Assembly (NCBI GenBank): GCA_002342035.1
Contig: DDPE01000038.1
Span: forward strand, 174,867-238,866
Length of the DNA: 64,000 nt
Source: Asticcacaulis sp. UBA2476
Lineage (GTDB): Bacteria > Pseudomonadota > Alphaproteobacteria > Caulobacterales > Caulobacteraceae
Direction of reading: 5' to 3'
This document shows positions 8,639 to 17,124 of this stretch, piece by piece. Below the pieces are notes generated by a model. The model was not told where the DNA came from, did not search any database, and saw only the letters and a list, made by a program, of their open reading frames with translations. A program made the position numbers and the translations under genes. Positions within the stretch are counted from its first letter, which is position 1; every line of letters begins with the position of its first letter.

Positions 8639-8653
8639 TTAACCAAACCTTAC
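8639..8653. promoter_or_regulatory. CtrA-like box between hfsA and hfsD
   Basis: TTAACCAAACCTTAC gives TTAA, seven bases, then TTAC, one mismatch from the TTAA-N7-TTAA consensus bound by the cell-cycle regulator CtrA in Caulobacter. It sits in the divergent promoter spacer of two holdfast-type genes. Function is inferred from the match and position. Confidence 0.35.
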
Positions 8654-8718
8654 CTATTTCTAAAGATTGTTAATACCTGTGAATTTTCGATTCATTTTAG
8701 TTTATTCGGGCGCTTTTA

Positions 8719-9447
8719 ATGCTTTTACGTCGGCACATCCTCAAAGGCGCGTTAATCCTGCTGGCTGCGACACCGGCCCTTAATGCCTGCGCCACCGGCC
8801 CGGCCAGCAACCGCACGCAGACGCAATCGCTTGCCGAACCGATCGCCTTTGCCGACTGGCAGGACAGCGATGCCGGTTATGCGTTTTATCCGACCGATAA
8901 GCTGGATATTCAGGTGCCCTCCGCGCCCGAACTTAACCGTCAGGCCGTGGTGGGCCAAGATGGTCGCATTTCGCTGCCGATGGCGGGTCAGGTCATGGCC
9001 GCCCACAAATCCGTGCCGCAGCTAGAGGCCGATATCGCCAAAGCCTATGCGCCATATCTTCGCAACCCCACGGTCAATGTGTTGCCGACCGACACCCCGA
9101 TGCGGGTGATTGTCGGCGGTGAAGTCAAGGGTGGCGGCTGGGTCGATATGTCCGGCGATATGGATGCGCTACAGGCCGTGATGGCCGCCGGTGGCTTCAC
9201 CCCAGCGGCGCGCCGCAAGGAAGTCGTCGTCATCCGCCGCGGCCCCAGCGGGCAAGCCATGCGCCGGGTCATCAACCTGCAAAACGTCATCGATGGCCGG
9301 GGTGGAGAGTTATTTGCCATCCGTCGCAATGACATCATCTTTGTGCCGCGCTCCAACATTGCCGAAGCCGGTGTGTGGGTGCAGCAGCATGTCAATGATC
9401 TGATCCCGTCGGGCATCATGACCTATCTGCTGTATAATAGTAACTAA
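8719..9447 (+). CDS. hfsD: HfsD-like outer-membrane polysaccharide export lipoprotein
   Basis: A 242-residue Wza/OPX-family protein. A lipoprotein signal ends in the lipobox LNAC with Cys24. The polysaccharide export (PES) domain follows (about 55-130: YPTDKLDIQVPSAPELNR and DGRISLPMAGQV), then a SLBB-type domain (about 135-215: VIVGGEVKGGGW through NDIIFVPRS). The short C-terminus lacks the long Wza helix region, although hydrophobic TYLLYN at the end may still contact the outer membrane. It would carry polysaccharide across the outer membrane with HfsA and HfsB. In C. crescentus hfsD, hfsA and hfsB lie in one direction, whereas here hfsD is divergent from hfsA. Confidence 0.8.
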   Translation: MLLRRHILKGALILLAATPALNACATGPASNRTQTQSLAEPIAFADWQDSDAGYAFYPTDKLDIQVPSAPELNRQAVVGQDGRISLPMAGQVMAAHKSVPQLEADIAKAYAPYLRNPTVNVLPTDTPMRVIVGGEVKGGGWVDMSGDMDALQAVMAAGGFTPAARRKEVVVIRRGPSGQAMRRVINLQNVIDGRGGELFAIRRNDIIFVPRSNIAEAGVWVQQHVNDLIPSGIMTYLLYNSN

Positions 9448-9461
9448 GTATATCCGCCCCC

Positions 9462-9490
9462 TTCTCCTCCCCATAGAATGGGGAGGAGAA
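9462..9490. repeat. Palindromic intergenic element, copy 1
   Basis: A perfect 13-bp stem (TTCTCCTCCCCAT / ATGGGGAGGAGAA) with a 3-nt loop. It contains a false in-frame ATG (9478) for the following gene. Same core as the elements near 36.7, 37.8, 40.2, 49.0, 54.9, 55.8 and 59.0 kb. Confidence 0.85.
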
Positions 9491-9504
9491 AAAATGAGGA
9501 CTTA

Positions 9505-10698
9505 ATGCCGAGCCCTACGCGCCTTTGGGAGACGTTTTCGGTGACCCTGCGGCTGGGCCTGACCTCGTTCGGCGGGCCGATTGCCCATCTGGGTTATTTT
9601 GAAAACACCTATGTGCGCCGCCTGAACTGGTTGACGCCACAGGCTTACGGCGAAATTGTCGCCCTGTGCCAGTTACTGCCGGGCCCCGCCAGTTCACAGG
9701 CCAATTTCCTGATCGGCTGGCAACGGGCGGGTGCGTGGGGCGCGCTCCTGTCATGGATCGGTTTTACCCTGCCGTCGGCGCTGCTGATGTATGGACTGGC
9801 CGTCGCCGCCCCGCATCTTAATGGCCCGCTAGCTAAGCCGATCTTTCACGCCCTAAAACTGGTCGCCGTCTGCGTGGTCGCGCAGGCCGTGTGGAGCATG
9901 GGCCGTAAGCTGTGCCCCGATGCTCAGCGCCTGCTGATCGCCGCTGTGTGCGGGCTTGGGGTGGTTATGATCGGCGGTGTGTGGGCACAGGTCGGCGCAA
10001 TTGCCGTTGCGGCCATTGCGGGCCTTAGCCTTTGCCGCGCCACTGAGGTCGCCACCACGGGCCTTAGCCTGCCCATCAGCCGCAACACCGGCCTGATCGC
10101 GCTTGGGGTATTTGCCGTCTTTATGGTGGGATTGCCGTTTGTGGCGAGCCATGACCGGCTGCTCGGCCTGATCGACATTCATTACCGCGCCGGTGCGCTG
10201 GTGTTCGGCGGCGGGCATGTGGTGCTACCGCTGCTGCATGAACCGATGGTGGCCAATGGCCTGATCAGCGACGCTGATTTCCTGAGCGGTTACGGCGGGG
10301 CTCAGGCTGTGCCGGGGCCGCTGTTTACGCTGGCCGCCTATCTGGGCGCGATGTCTGCGCCTGCGGGTGCGGCACCCCTATGGGCGTTGAGCGTGCTGAT
10401 TGCCCTGTCTCTGCCCGGACTTCTGCTGGCCATAGCCGGTGCGCCGCTGTGGGCGTGGATCAGATCTCATCCGGCGGCACAAACCGCCCTGATGGGGATA
10501 AACGCGGGCGTGGTCGGCATACTGGCCGCCGCGCTCTATAGCCCGGTTGGCACCTCAGCGATCCTAAGTCCACGCGATGCGCTGATCGCGGTCGCGGGCG
10601 TCTTCGCTTTGGAACGGCTTAAGACTCCGCCCCTCATGGTCGTGGGCGCAATCATAGCCATCTGCGTGGCGGGCGAAATCGTGAACGCTGTAGTTTAG
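9505..10698 (+). CDS. chrA: ChrA family chromate-type ion transporter
   Basis: A 397-residue two-half CHR transporter. Each half has the family signature: FGGPIAHLGYF near residue 22 with the LPGPASSQ motif after it, and FGGGHVVLPLL near residue 225 followed by AVPGPLFTLA. Proteins of this family export chromate across the inner membrane, but many members in chromosomes without chrB have untested substrates. I start at the ATG at 9505, behind GAGGAC, because the ATG at 9478 lies within a palindromic element. The gene is monocistronic in appearance, and its end overlaps a convergent Sel1 gene by 4 bp. Confidence 0.88.
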   Translation: MPSPTRLWETFSVTLRLGLTSFGGPIAHLGYFENTYVRRLNWLTPQAYGEIVALCQLLPGPASSQANFLIGWQRAGAWGALLSWIGFTLPSALLMYGLAVAAPHLNGPLAKPIFHALKLVAVCVVAQAVWSMGRKLCPDAQRLLIAAVCGLGVVMIGGVWAQVGAIAVAAIAGLSLCRATEVATTGLSLPISRNTGLIALGVFAVFMVGLPFVASHDRLLGLIDIHYRAGALVFGGGHVVLPLLHEPMVANGLISDADFLSGYGGAQAVPGPLFTLAAYLGAMSAPAGAAPLWALSVLIALSLPGLLLAIAGAPLWAWIRSHPAAQTALMGINAGVVGILAAALYSPVGTSAILSPRDALIAVAGVFALERLKTPPLMVVGAIIAICVAGEIVNAVV

Positions 10699-10982
10699 GC
10701 CACCAGACCGATACGGCCCTGATCCAGCCACTGACGGGCGCAGCGCTGAGCTTCGGCCACATCTTCGCGTTCCATCTCTTTTGACAATTCCCGGCGATAG
10801 ACGCTGGCCTCCAGGCTGCCGCGCATGGCCGCCAGATTGAACATCATGTGCGCCGACACCAGATCAACCGGCGCGCCGCCGGAACCGGTGGAATACATCA
10901 TGCCCAGACGCATCAGGTCGTCAGACCCCATATCCGGGGTCGGCAGAGGCAGTGGAGCCATTTCATTAGCTGCGATAGTCAT
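10695..10982 (-). CDS. Small Sel1-repeat-like protein
   Basis: A 95-residue protein containing one Sel1/TPR-like unit: LMRLGMMYSTGSGGAPVDLV then SAHMMFNLAAMRGSLEA, the alternating small-residue helix pattern of Sel1 repeats, which usually mediate protein contacts. There is no signal peptide. The frame stays open another 32 codons upstream to an ATG at 11078, but that stretch is AT-rich and unlike coding DNA here, so I choose the ATG at 10982. Role unknown. Confidence 0.7.
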   Translation of the reverse strand: MTIAANEMAPLPLPTPDMGSDDLMRLGMMYSTGSGGAPVDLVSAHMMFNLAAMRGSLEASVYRRELSKEMEREDVAEAQRCARQWLDQGRIGLVA

Positions 10983-11488
10983 TGAACTTAAACCCGCGCA
11001 TTTTGCGCGTTCCCTTGCTGTTGATAAGTCTAGTTTTTCACCAGCAAGTGAAGTTAAGGTTAATTCCGCATTTTTCATGAAAAATTTTATGTAAAAACAA
11101 AGTTAATTTTAATAAATTTATTTACAATTAAATACATAATCATTAAAAATTACAAAATATTTAAATATAGAATTAGATATATTCGTAAATATACCAGAAA
11201 TTATCGTTAATAATTCATATTAAGCTTGTTAACACATCCAAATACACACTTATATTTCCAACAGACCAAAGCAAACACCGACGACACCCCAAAGGTTTCA
11301 TCCGCGATTCAGCTTGCGCGCGCGAAATGTAATACTGACGAAACCGTTCAGGTTCCATTCAGCCACGCCCTGCCATAGTGGGCTCAATCCGGAAAAATAT
11401 TTCCGCAGAATTGGTTTTAAAGGCCCGAACCCGCAATCGCGCTGACACGGCTCCCTTTTTAATCCCGTAGTGAGTGAGGACTTTTGTT
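10983..11488. other. Gene-free spacer with a strongly AT-rich core
   Basis: This 506-bp divergent spacer contains about 200 bp (near 11060-11270) made almost wholly of A and T, rich in A- and T-tracts, in otherwise GC-rich DNA. No open frame, IS end or repeat is visible. It may hold promoters or curved DNA for the Sel1 gene and the RcnB-like gene. Confidence 0.6.
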
Positions 11489-12352
11489 ATGAAGACCCGC
11501 AAAACCGCCGCTGCGTTTGCCTTCTTGATGGGGGTGGGCTTTGCCGCCGAGGCGCTGGCTGGCTCCGCCATCGGCCCGTCCGAGCGCCAGCAGCAGGAAG
11601 TGCGCCGTAACCAGAACCGTCAGGCGCCGGTCACCGTCGCTCAGCGCGGCCCGGATCGCGATGATGACCGCGATAACCGCCGCGAGGCGCGTCCGCAACA
11701 GCGTCAGGAAAACCGCGGTCAACGCACTGAAAACCGCCAGTCAGAGCAGCGCCCACAGATCGAGCGCCCGCAGGGCCGCCCCGGCACCCAGCCCTTACGT
11801 CCGCAGATCCCGCAGGCACAGCGACAAGATAATCGTCAGGATTTCAGGCAGGAGCGCCGCGATGACCGGCAGGACTTCCGTCAGGAACGTCGCGACGACC
11901 GCCAGGATTATCGCCGCGACCCGACTCCAAGCCGTCCCGACTACCGTCAGGATCGCCGCGATGATCGCGGGGACTACCGCGCCGATCGCCGGGACGACCG
12001 TAGAGATTACGCGCGCCAGCAGCAGTGGACCCGCAATCACAACTGGTCGAGCTATCGCCGTCCCACCTATCGCAATGATCGCGACTGGCGTGACTATCAG
12101 GGCGCCCGCCGCGGCTACTACTACGCGCCGGGCTATGGCTACTACCGCCCGCCCGCCCAGTATTACGGCCACCGCTGGAACCGGGGTCAGCGCCTGCCGA
12201 GCTATTACTATAGCTACCGGGTCTATGATCCCTACTATTACGATCTGCCCGCCGCCCCTTATGGCTATGAATATGTCTATAGCGGCAGCGACATCATTCT
12301 GGTGGCTTTGACGACCGGCATTATTCTGGATGTGTTTTTCGACATATTCTGA
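11489..12352 (+). CDS. RcnB-like exported protein with Arg/Asp/Gln-rich repeats
   Basis: A 287-residue exported protein. A signal peptide ends after ALA near residue 24. A low-complexity middle (about 35-185) holds repeated R-Q-D-x-R-x-E-R-R-D-D-R units. The tyrosine-rich C-terminal domain (about 210-287) has the RcnB pattern: WNRGQRLPSYYYSYRVYDPY, then PYGYEYVYSGSDIILVAL and a hydrophobic end. RcnB is a periplasmic protein tied to nickel/cobalt efflux in E. coli, but most family members are uncharacterised. The ATG at 11489 follows GAGGAC; a GTG five codons earlier overlaps that ribosome site. Confidence 0.8.
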   Translation: MKTRKTAAAFAFLMGVGFAAEALAGSAIGPSERQQQEVRRNQNRQAPVTVAQRGPDRDDDRDNRREARPQQRQENRGQRTENRQSEQRPQIERPQGRPGTQPLRPQIPQAQRQDNRQDFRQERRDDRQDFRQERRDDRQDYRRDPTPSRPDYRQDRRDDRGDYRADRRDDRRDYARQQQWTRNHNWSSYRRPTYRNDRDWRDYQGARRGYYYAPGYGYYRPPAQYYGHRWNRGQRLPSYYYSYRVYDPYYYDLPAAPYGYEYVYSGSDIILVALTTGIILDVFFDIF

Positions 12353-12390
12353 TCATCTGATCTAATGGGCAGGTCATGGCCCTAAACTTG

Positions 12391-12420
12391 AGGCTCCCGT
12401 AAATTGCGGGGGCCTTTTTT
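12391..12420 (+). terminator. Rho-independent terminator after the RcnB-like gene
   Basis: AGGCTCCCG pairs with CGGGGGCCT (one G-T wobble) around a TAAATTG loop and is followed by six T. Confidence 0.85.
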
Positions 12421-12597
12421 ATGCCTCTGATTAATATGTCATCCGATTTTTATTTACAGCTTAAAGCATTCGCATAAGTAACGAACGCATTTCACATCCA
12501 TACTATTAAGGCGATACAACAGATCGATATTTTACATGCCTGATATTAGGGTCAAGCGGCAACGCATCCGTAATATTTACACGCAAAGGAGATATCT

Positions 12598-12984
12598 ATG
12601 AATGCTCGTAACCTTATGATTACCGCCGCTATGTTCGGCGCACTCACTGCCCCGCTCGCTTTGGCCCAAACCACGCAGCCCACCGCCGCTCAGGACAATG
12701 CCACCCAAAACGAAGGCACCGCCGCCCTGAACGCTCAGGCCAAGGCCACCGCTATGGCAACCGTCGCCGCCGGCCCGACCGGCCTTGCCGCCCCCGAAGC
12801 GACCGAAGGCTCAGTTCCGGCCAGCACCGCCACCAGCGTTCCGGCGCCCGATACCATGAACCCGGAAACGCCGGATCATAATATGAGCGATCCATCGGCC
12901 GCCCCGGCCCCGACGCCTCTGCCTGCGGAGCCTGATGCACAACAGCCAATGCCGACCGAACCCAAGACTGACGGCGGCATGTAA
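12598..12984 (+). CDS. Ala/Pro/Thr-rich exported protein, unknown
   Basis: A 128-residue protein with an AGGAG ribosome site and a signal peptide cut after ALA near residue 23. The mature part is low complexity, rich in Ala, Pro, Thr and acidic residues, with a proline-rich tail (about 95-128), and lacks cysteine or a recognisable domain. It is probably periplasmic and disordered. It stands alone, closed by its own terminator, with a 245-bp spacer upstream. No family recognised. Confidence 0.7.
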   Translation: MNARNLMITAAMFGALTAPLALAQTTQPTAAQDNATQNEGTAALNAQAKATAMATVAAGPTGLAAPEATEGSVPASTATSVPAPDTMNPETPDHNMSDPSAAPAPTPLPAEPDAQQPMPTEPKTDGGM

Positions 12985-13007
12985 ACCGCTTTAAAATAGT
13001 ACCTTTT

Positions 13008-13040
13008 AAGGCCCCTTCCGCACCGGATGGGGCCTTTTTT
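13008..13040 (+). terminator. Rho-independent terminator
   Basis: AAGGCCCC and GGGGCCTT pair across a TTCCGCACCGGAT loop that can itself fold (TCCG/CGGA), followed by six T in total. Confidence 0.85.
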
Positions 13041-13136
13041 CGTGTGAAGGGCTTAAAATCCAAACTCGCGGATCAGGCGTAAACAGGCTGCATTTAGATA
13101 AATGCTTAACCTTAACTCTGATCTACAGGTGCCTCC

Positions 13137-13988
13137 ATGAAATATCGTTCAGGCCTAAGCGCCTTAGTCTTGCTATCTTCCGCCGCTTTTGCTGCCACCG
13201 CCTCTGCCCAAGCCGTCGATGCCGGGCGCTGGGCCGTCAGCGGCAGCGTAGGTTCGGAACTGTCAACCTCCGGCGACGTCCACGGTGGGGCAACTACCGG
13301 CGAAATTCCGCTCAGCGTCATCGCCTCCCTGCGCGATCCCGGCGCGCCCGCCCTGCCCGGTGCGATTACCGCCACCGGCAATGCCGGTCAGTTGCGTATT
13401 CAATCGCGCGGTTTTGACGATATCTATGACAATGCCATGACCTTTAACCTTGAGGGCACCTATGGCCTCGGCGGCGGGCGTGAAGTGTTCGGCAGCTTTG
13501 ATTACGTCAAGGCCGACGAAGGCTCAGTTCAGGTCGGCACGGCCGCGGTCGTGAATGGCTCAACCACCGTCGCCGAAGTGCCGGTCTATGGTCGGTTCGG
13601 TGAATATAAAGGCATGGGCGTGTCGGTTGGCCTGCGTCAGTGGTTCAACGAAGGCGGCACGTTACAGCCCTATATCGCGGGCCGCGTCGGGGCCTCAAAG
13701 ATTGATGCTATTGACGCCAGCTTTACCATTCCCGACCTGACCATCAATCAGTCCCTGCAAAACGTGCCGTTCTATGATGAAACGACCATCCTGACCGCCG
13801 GGGTCGATGTCGGTGTCAGCTATGCTTTGTCGGAAACCATATCGGTCACGGCTGAAACCGGCGTGCGCTATTACGGCGACCTCGATGGCAACGACAGCGC
13901 CATCGGGGGTCTGGGCCTCGCCTCGATCAACGAAGAGGGCAAACGCGTCACCTATCCTATCAGTATCAAGCTGCGAGCTGTGTTCTAA
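13137..13988 (+). CDS. Outer-membrane beta-barrel protein
   Basis: A 283-residue protein with a signal peptide cut after ASA near residue 24. The rest shows alternating polar/hydrophobic strands and glycine-rich turns (for example EGTYGLGGGREVFGSFDYV and GMGVSVGLRQWF), and ends in Phe (ISIKLRAVF), the classical C-terminal signature for outer-membrane insertion. This resembles small eight- to ten-stranded barrels of the OmpA/porin-like type. Ligand and role are unknown. It has its own terminator, shared with convergent gatB. Confidence 0.75.
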   Translation: MKYRSGLSALVLLSSAAFAATASAQAVDAGRWAVSGSVGSELSTSGDVHGGATTGEIPLSVIASLRDPGAPALPGAITATGNAGQLRIQSRGFDDIYDNAMTFNLEGTYGLGGGREVFGSFDYVKADEGSVQVGTAAVVNGSTTVAEVPVYGRFGEYKGMGVSVGLRQWFNEGGTLQPYIAGRVGASKIDAIDASFTIPDLTINQSLQNVPFYDETTILTAGVDVGVSYALSETISVTAETGVRYYGDLDGNDSAIGGLGLASINEEGKRVTYPISIKLRAVF

Positions 13989-14008
13989 ATATTGCTGTGA
14001 TTAAAAAT

Positions 14009-14041
14009 AAAGCCGCTGTCGGTGACGACAGCGGCTTTTTG
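14009..14041. terminator. Bidirectional terminator between beta-barrel gene and gatB
   Basis: GCCGCTGTCG and CGACAGCGGC form a perfect 10-bp stem with GTGA loop, flanked by AAA and a run of T. Confidence 0.92.
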
Positions 14042-14043
14042 TT

Positions 14044-15549
14044 TTACAGCCCCAGCTTGGCTTTGAGTATTTCATTGACCGCCGCGGGGTTAGCCTTGCC
14101 GCCGGTCGCCTTCATGACCTGACCGACAAACCAGCCGATGGCCTGCGGCTTGGTGGCAACTTCGGCGGCTTTATCGGGGTTGGCGGCGATAATGTCATCG
14201 ACGGCCTTCTCGATCGCGCCGGTATCGGTGACTTGCTTGAGGCCATGTTTTTCAACGATCTCAGCGGGCGTGATCGTCCCCTTGCCGTCCCACATATGCT
14301 CAAACACGGTCTTGGCGATCTTGCTTGAGATGACATTGGTCTCAATAAGTTCGACCAGACCGGCAATGTGCGCGGGCGGCAGCGGGCTTTGATCGATCTC
14401 AAGCCCATCCTTGGTCAAACGCGCCAGCAGTTCGTTGGTCACCCAGTTGGCGACCAGCTTGGCATCACGGCCAGATGCGGCGGCTTCGAAATAGTCAGCG
14501 CGGGCCTGCTCAGTGATCAGCACGGTCGCATCATAGACACTCAGGCCGTACTGGCTGACGAGCCGCTGACGCTTATCGTCCGGCAGTTCGGGCAGGGACT
14601 TTTTGATGTCTTCGATCCAGGCTAGTTCAAGTTCCAGCGGCAGCAGGTCGGGATCGGGGAAGTAGCGGTAATCATGCGCTTCTTCTTTGGAGCGCAAAGA
14701 ACGTGTCTCGACCTTGACCGAGTCGAACAGGCGGGTTTCCTGATCGATCTTACCGCCGTCTTCGATGATTTCGATCTGGCGGCGGGCCTCATACTCAATC
14801 GCCTGCTGCATAAACCTGAACGAATTGACGTTTTTGATCTCGCAGCGCGTGCCTAACTGCTTGAAATCGCCCGTCTCACGGAAGCGCTCATAGGCCCCGG
14901 CCTTACAGACGGACACATTGACGTCAGCGCGCATATTGCCCTTTTCCATGTCACCATCGGAGGTGCCAAGGTACACAAGAATCGTGCGGATTTTCTTGAA
15001 ATAGGCCACCGCCTCTTCGGCCGAGCGGATGTCAGGCTTACTGACGATTTCCATCAAAGCCGTACCGGCACGGTTCAGATCGACATAGGTCGCGTTCGGA
15101 TCAAGGTCGTGGATGGATTTCCCGGCATCCTGCTCAAGGTGCAGTCGCTCAATGCGCACCGTCTTTTGCGAACCGTCACCAAGGTCAATCAGCACCTCGC
15201 CTTCCCCGACAATGGGAAAGAACAACTGGCTGATCTGATAGCCCTGCGGCAGATCGGGATAGAAGTAGTTCTTACGGTCAAAGCGCGAATGGGCATTGAT
15301 CTGCGCCTTGAGACCCAGACCGGTCCTCACCGCCTGCTCGACGCAGTATTTGTTGAGCACCGGCAACATGCCCGGAAACCCGGCGTCAACCAGCGAGACC
15401 TGCTCGTTCGGTCCGGCGCCAAAGCCTACGGCCGCGCCCGAAAACAGCTTTGAGTTTGAGGCCACCTGGGCATGGATTTCAAGCCCGATGACAAGTTCCC
15501 ACGCGCCAGTGCGGCCTTGAATGGTTTTGGTGTTGGATTCTGTGCTCAT
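14044..15549 (-). CDS. gatB: Asp-tRNA(Asn)/Glu-tRNA(Gln) amidotransferase subunit B
   Basis: A 501-residue GatB that, in the GatCAB complex, phosphorylates and amidates Glu-tRNA(Gln) and/or Asp-tRNA(Asn). Visible signatures are WELVIGLEIHAQV at the N-terminus, DRKNYFYPDLPQGYQISQ, the family stretch LMEIVSKPD and RCEIKNVNSF in the kinase-like core, then the YqeY-like tail domain ending in GKANPAAVNEILKAKL. I use the ATG at 15549; a longer frame to 15585 exists but adds residues not expected in GatB. gatC and gatA are not nearby. Confidence 0.97.
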   Translation of the reverse strand: MSTESNTKTIQGRTGAWELVIGLEIHAQVASNSKLFSGAAVGFGAGPNEQVSLVDAGFPGMLPVLNKYCVEQAVRTGLGLKAQINAHSRFDRKNYFYPDLPQGYQISQLFFPIVGEGEVLIDLGDGSQKTVRIERLHLEQDAGKSIHDLDPNATYVDLNRAGTALMEIVSKPDIRSAEEAVAYFKKIRTILVYLGTSDGDMEKGNMRADVNVSVCKAGAYERFRETGDFKQLGTRCEIKNVNSFRFMQQAIEYEARRQIEIIEDGGKIDQETRLFDSVKVETRSLRSKEEAHDYRYFPDPDLLPLELELAWIEDIKKSLPELPDDKRQRLVSQYGLSVYDATVLITEQARADYFEAAASGRDAKLVANWVTNELLARLTKDGLEIDQSPLPPAHIAGLVELIETNVISSKIAKTVFEHMWDGKGTITPAEIVEKHGLKQVTDTGAIEKAVDDIIAANPDKAAEVATKPQAIGWFVGQVMKATGGKANPAAVNEILKAKLGL

Positions 15550-15625
15550 CCAAACTCTATAGCCGAAACCAAATCCCAAGGCCAAGCCGGTTTGTTAAAA
15601 ATTACGCCGGCATTTTCTGCGGAGC

Positions 15626-15757
15626 TTAGTCTTTTTTGATGTTCAGCAAAGTCGCCTGCTGGCCCTTGCTGAAGCCTGCGGATACCGTCTCGACCTTGAC
15701 CTTGGCGGCCTTGGGTTTGCGGACTTCCTTGTTGCTCTTTTTTTGTCCCTTGGCCAT
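15626..15757 (-). CDS. Small basic protein, 43 residues
   Basis: A 43-residue lysine-rich protein (MAKGQKKSNKEVRKPKAAK start) ending LLNIKKD. GGAGACGACG just upstream of the ATG at 15757 is a convincing ribosome site, which decides this start over an upstream in-frame ATG at 15844. Short MAKGQ-x-x-SNKE-type proteins occur in other alphaproteobacteria; their function is not known to me. The high charge suggests nucleic-acid binding, which is only inference. Confidence 0.7.
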   Translation of the reverse strand: MAKGQKKSNKEVRKPKAAKVKVETVSAGFSKGQQATLLNIKKD

Positions 15758-15855
15758 CGTCGTCTCCTGTTGTGAGGGCTGGATGCGAACGGGGCCGAAC
15801 ATTTGGCGGCGAACACAGGCCCTTGTGACAGATATCAAAGACAAATGCGCGCTAA

Positions 15856-17124
15856 TTATTTCGCCACGACCTCGCCGCCCTTCATGACAAAGGCCGGTGT
15901 TTCAAGCACGGTCACATCGGTCAGCGGATCGCCGATAACGCCGATGAGGTCGCCGTAATGGCCGACGCGCAACGAGCCAACATCCTTGTTCTGCCCCAGC
16001 GCCTGAGCCGCATTGATGGTCGCGGTCTGAATCGCCTGCAAAGGTGTGGCGCCATAACGCACCATGACCGCAAACTGTTTGGCATTATCGCCGTGCGGAT
16101 AAACGCCTGAGTCGGTGCCGTAGACCATCTTCACCCCGGCCTTCAGGGCCTTTTTGAAGTTCTGGCGCTGGATTTCAGCGATATCGCGATCCTTCTTCAG
16201 GCTTTCTTCGAGGACACCGTTTTTAGCCCCCTCGGCCTGCGTGTAGTCGGTGTTGTAAATATCCATCGAGAACCACGCGCCTTTTTGCACGGCCAGCTTG
16301 ATGCCTTCGTCGTCCACCAGAGACGCGTGCTCGATGGTATCGACACCGGCGCGGACGGCGTCCCGGATGCCCGAAGCCCCATGCGCATGGGCCGCGACCT
16401 TAAGGCCCTGCATATGGGCCTCATCGACAATGGCCTTCATTTCGTCATAGGACAGTTGCTGGCCGCCCGGTGTCGTGCCGCGTGAAAACACCCCGCCGGT
16501 CGCGCAAATCTTGATGACCTGAGCGCCGTATTTTTTCAGCGTACGCACCGACCTGACCCCTTCGGCGGGACTGTCGGCATTATAAGGGTTTTTCGACTGG
16601 AACGACGGCGGAAAATAGGTCGAGTCGCAGTGCCCGCCGGTCGCGCCAAAGCTCATGGCGGCGGTGACCACGCGCGGGCCCTTGACCACGCCTTCGTCGA
16701 TCGCTTCACGCAGGCCGACATCATTATAGTCGCCGGCCCCGACATTACGCACGGTCGTAAACCCGGCTTTGAGCGTCTTTTCGGCATTGGGCACGGTCAT
16801 GATGCCCCAAAACCGGTCGGTGAACTGCAACCCCGTATAGCCGCCGTAAGTTGGATCGTTATCCAGATGAACGTGCATGTCGATCAGGCCGGGCAGAAGT
16901 GTCACCTCCGGCAGATTGATCAGTTCGGCATCGGCGGGGATGTTGAGTTGCCCCTGCGCACCGACGGCGGCGATGCGCCCATCAACAATCATAACCGAAG
17001 GTTTATCGACCACCTTGCCGGTTTCAACCTCGATCAACTTGGCCGCATTGACCACCACGGTTTTGGCCTCAGCCACGCCCGTCATAGCCACAAATGCACA
17101 CGTCGCCAGCCACAGATTTTTCAT
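15856..17124 (-). CDS. Exported amidohydrolase, prolidase-like
   Basis: A 422-residue metal-dependent amidohydrolase with a signal peptide cut after AEA near residue 20, so probably periplasmic. The binuclear metal site is complete: HVH at 84-86, the carboxylated lysine Lys205 in QVIKICATGG, His246/His248 in AAHAHG, His266 in IEHAS and Asp338 in GTDSG. This arrangement matches the imidazolonepropionase-like group that includes Caulobacter Xaa-Arg/Lys dipeptidases, so hydrolysis of dipeptides with C-terminal Arg or Lys is a reasonable guess. It diverges from the TonB receptor gene, and peptide uptake could link the two. Confidence 0.88.
   Translation of the reverse strand: MKNLWLATCAFVAMTGVAEAKTVVVNAAKLIEVETGKVVDKPSVMIVDGRIAAVGAQGQLNIPADAELINLPEVTLLPGLIDMHVHLDNDPTYGGYTGLQFTDRFWGIMTVPNAEKTLKAGFTTVRNVGAGDYNDVGLREAIDEGVVKGPRVVTAAMSFGATGGHCDSTYFPPSFQSKNPYNADSPAEGVRSVRTLKKYGAQVIKICATGGVFSRGTTPGGQQLSYDEMKAIVDEAHMQGLKVAAHAHGASGIRDAVRAGVDTIEHASLVDDEGIKLAVQKGAWFSMDIYNTDYTQAEGAKNGVLEESLKKDRDIAEIQRQNFKKALKAGVKMVYGTDSGVYPHGDNAKQFAVMVRYGATPLQAIQTATINAAQALGQNKDVGSLRVGHYGDLIGVIGDPLTDVTVLETPAFVMKGGEVVAK

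Noticed and set aside
9478..9504. Upstream ATG for the ChrA-type gene.
   Set aside because: It is created by the right arm of a palindromic element.
10983..11078. N-terminal extension of the Sel1-like protein to an ATG at 11078.
   Set aside because: The 32 added codons are AT-rich, unlike coding DNA in this genome, and lie next to the AT-rich spacer.
11541..12311. 256-codon plus-strand frame inside the RcnB-like gene.
   Set aside because: A shifted-frame shadow of a repetitive charged sequence, with no start signal and improbable composition.
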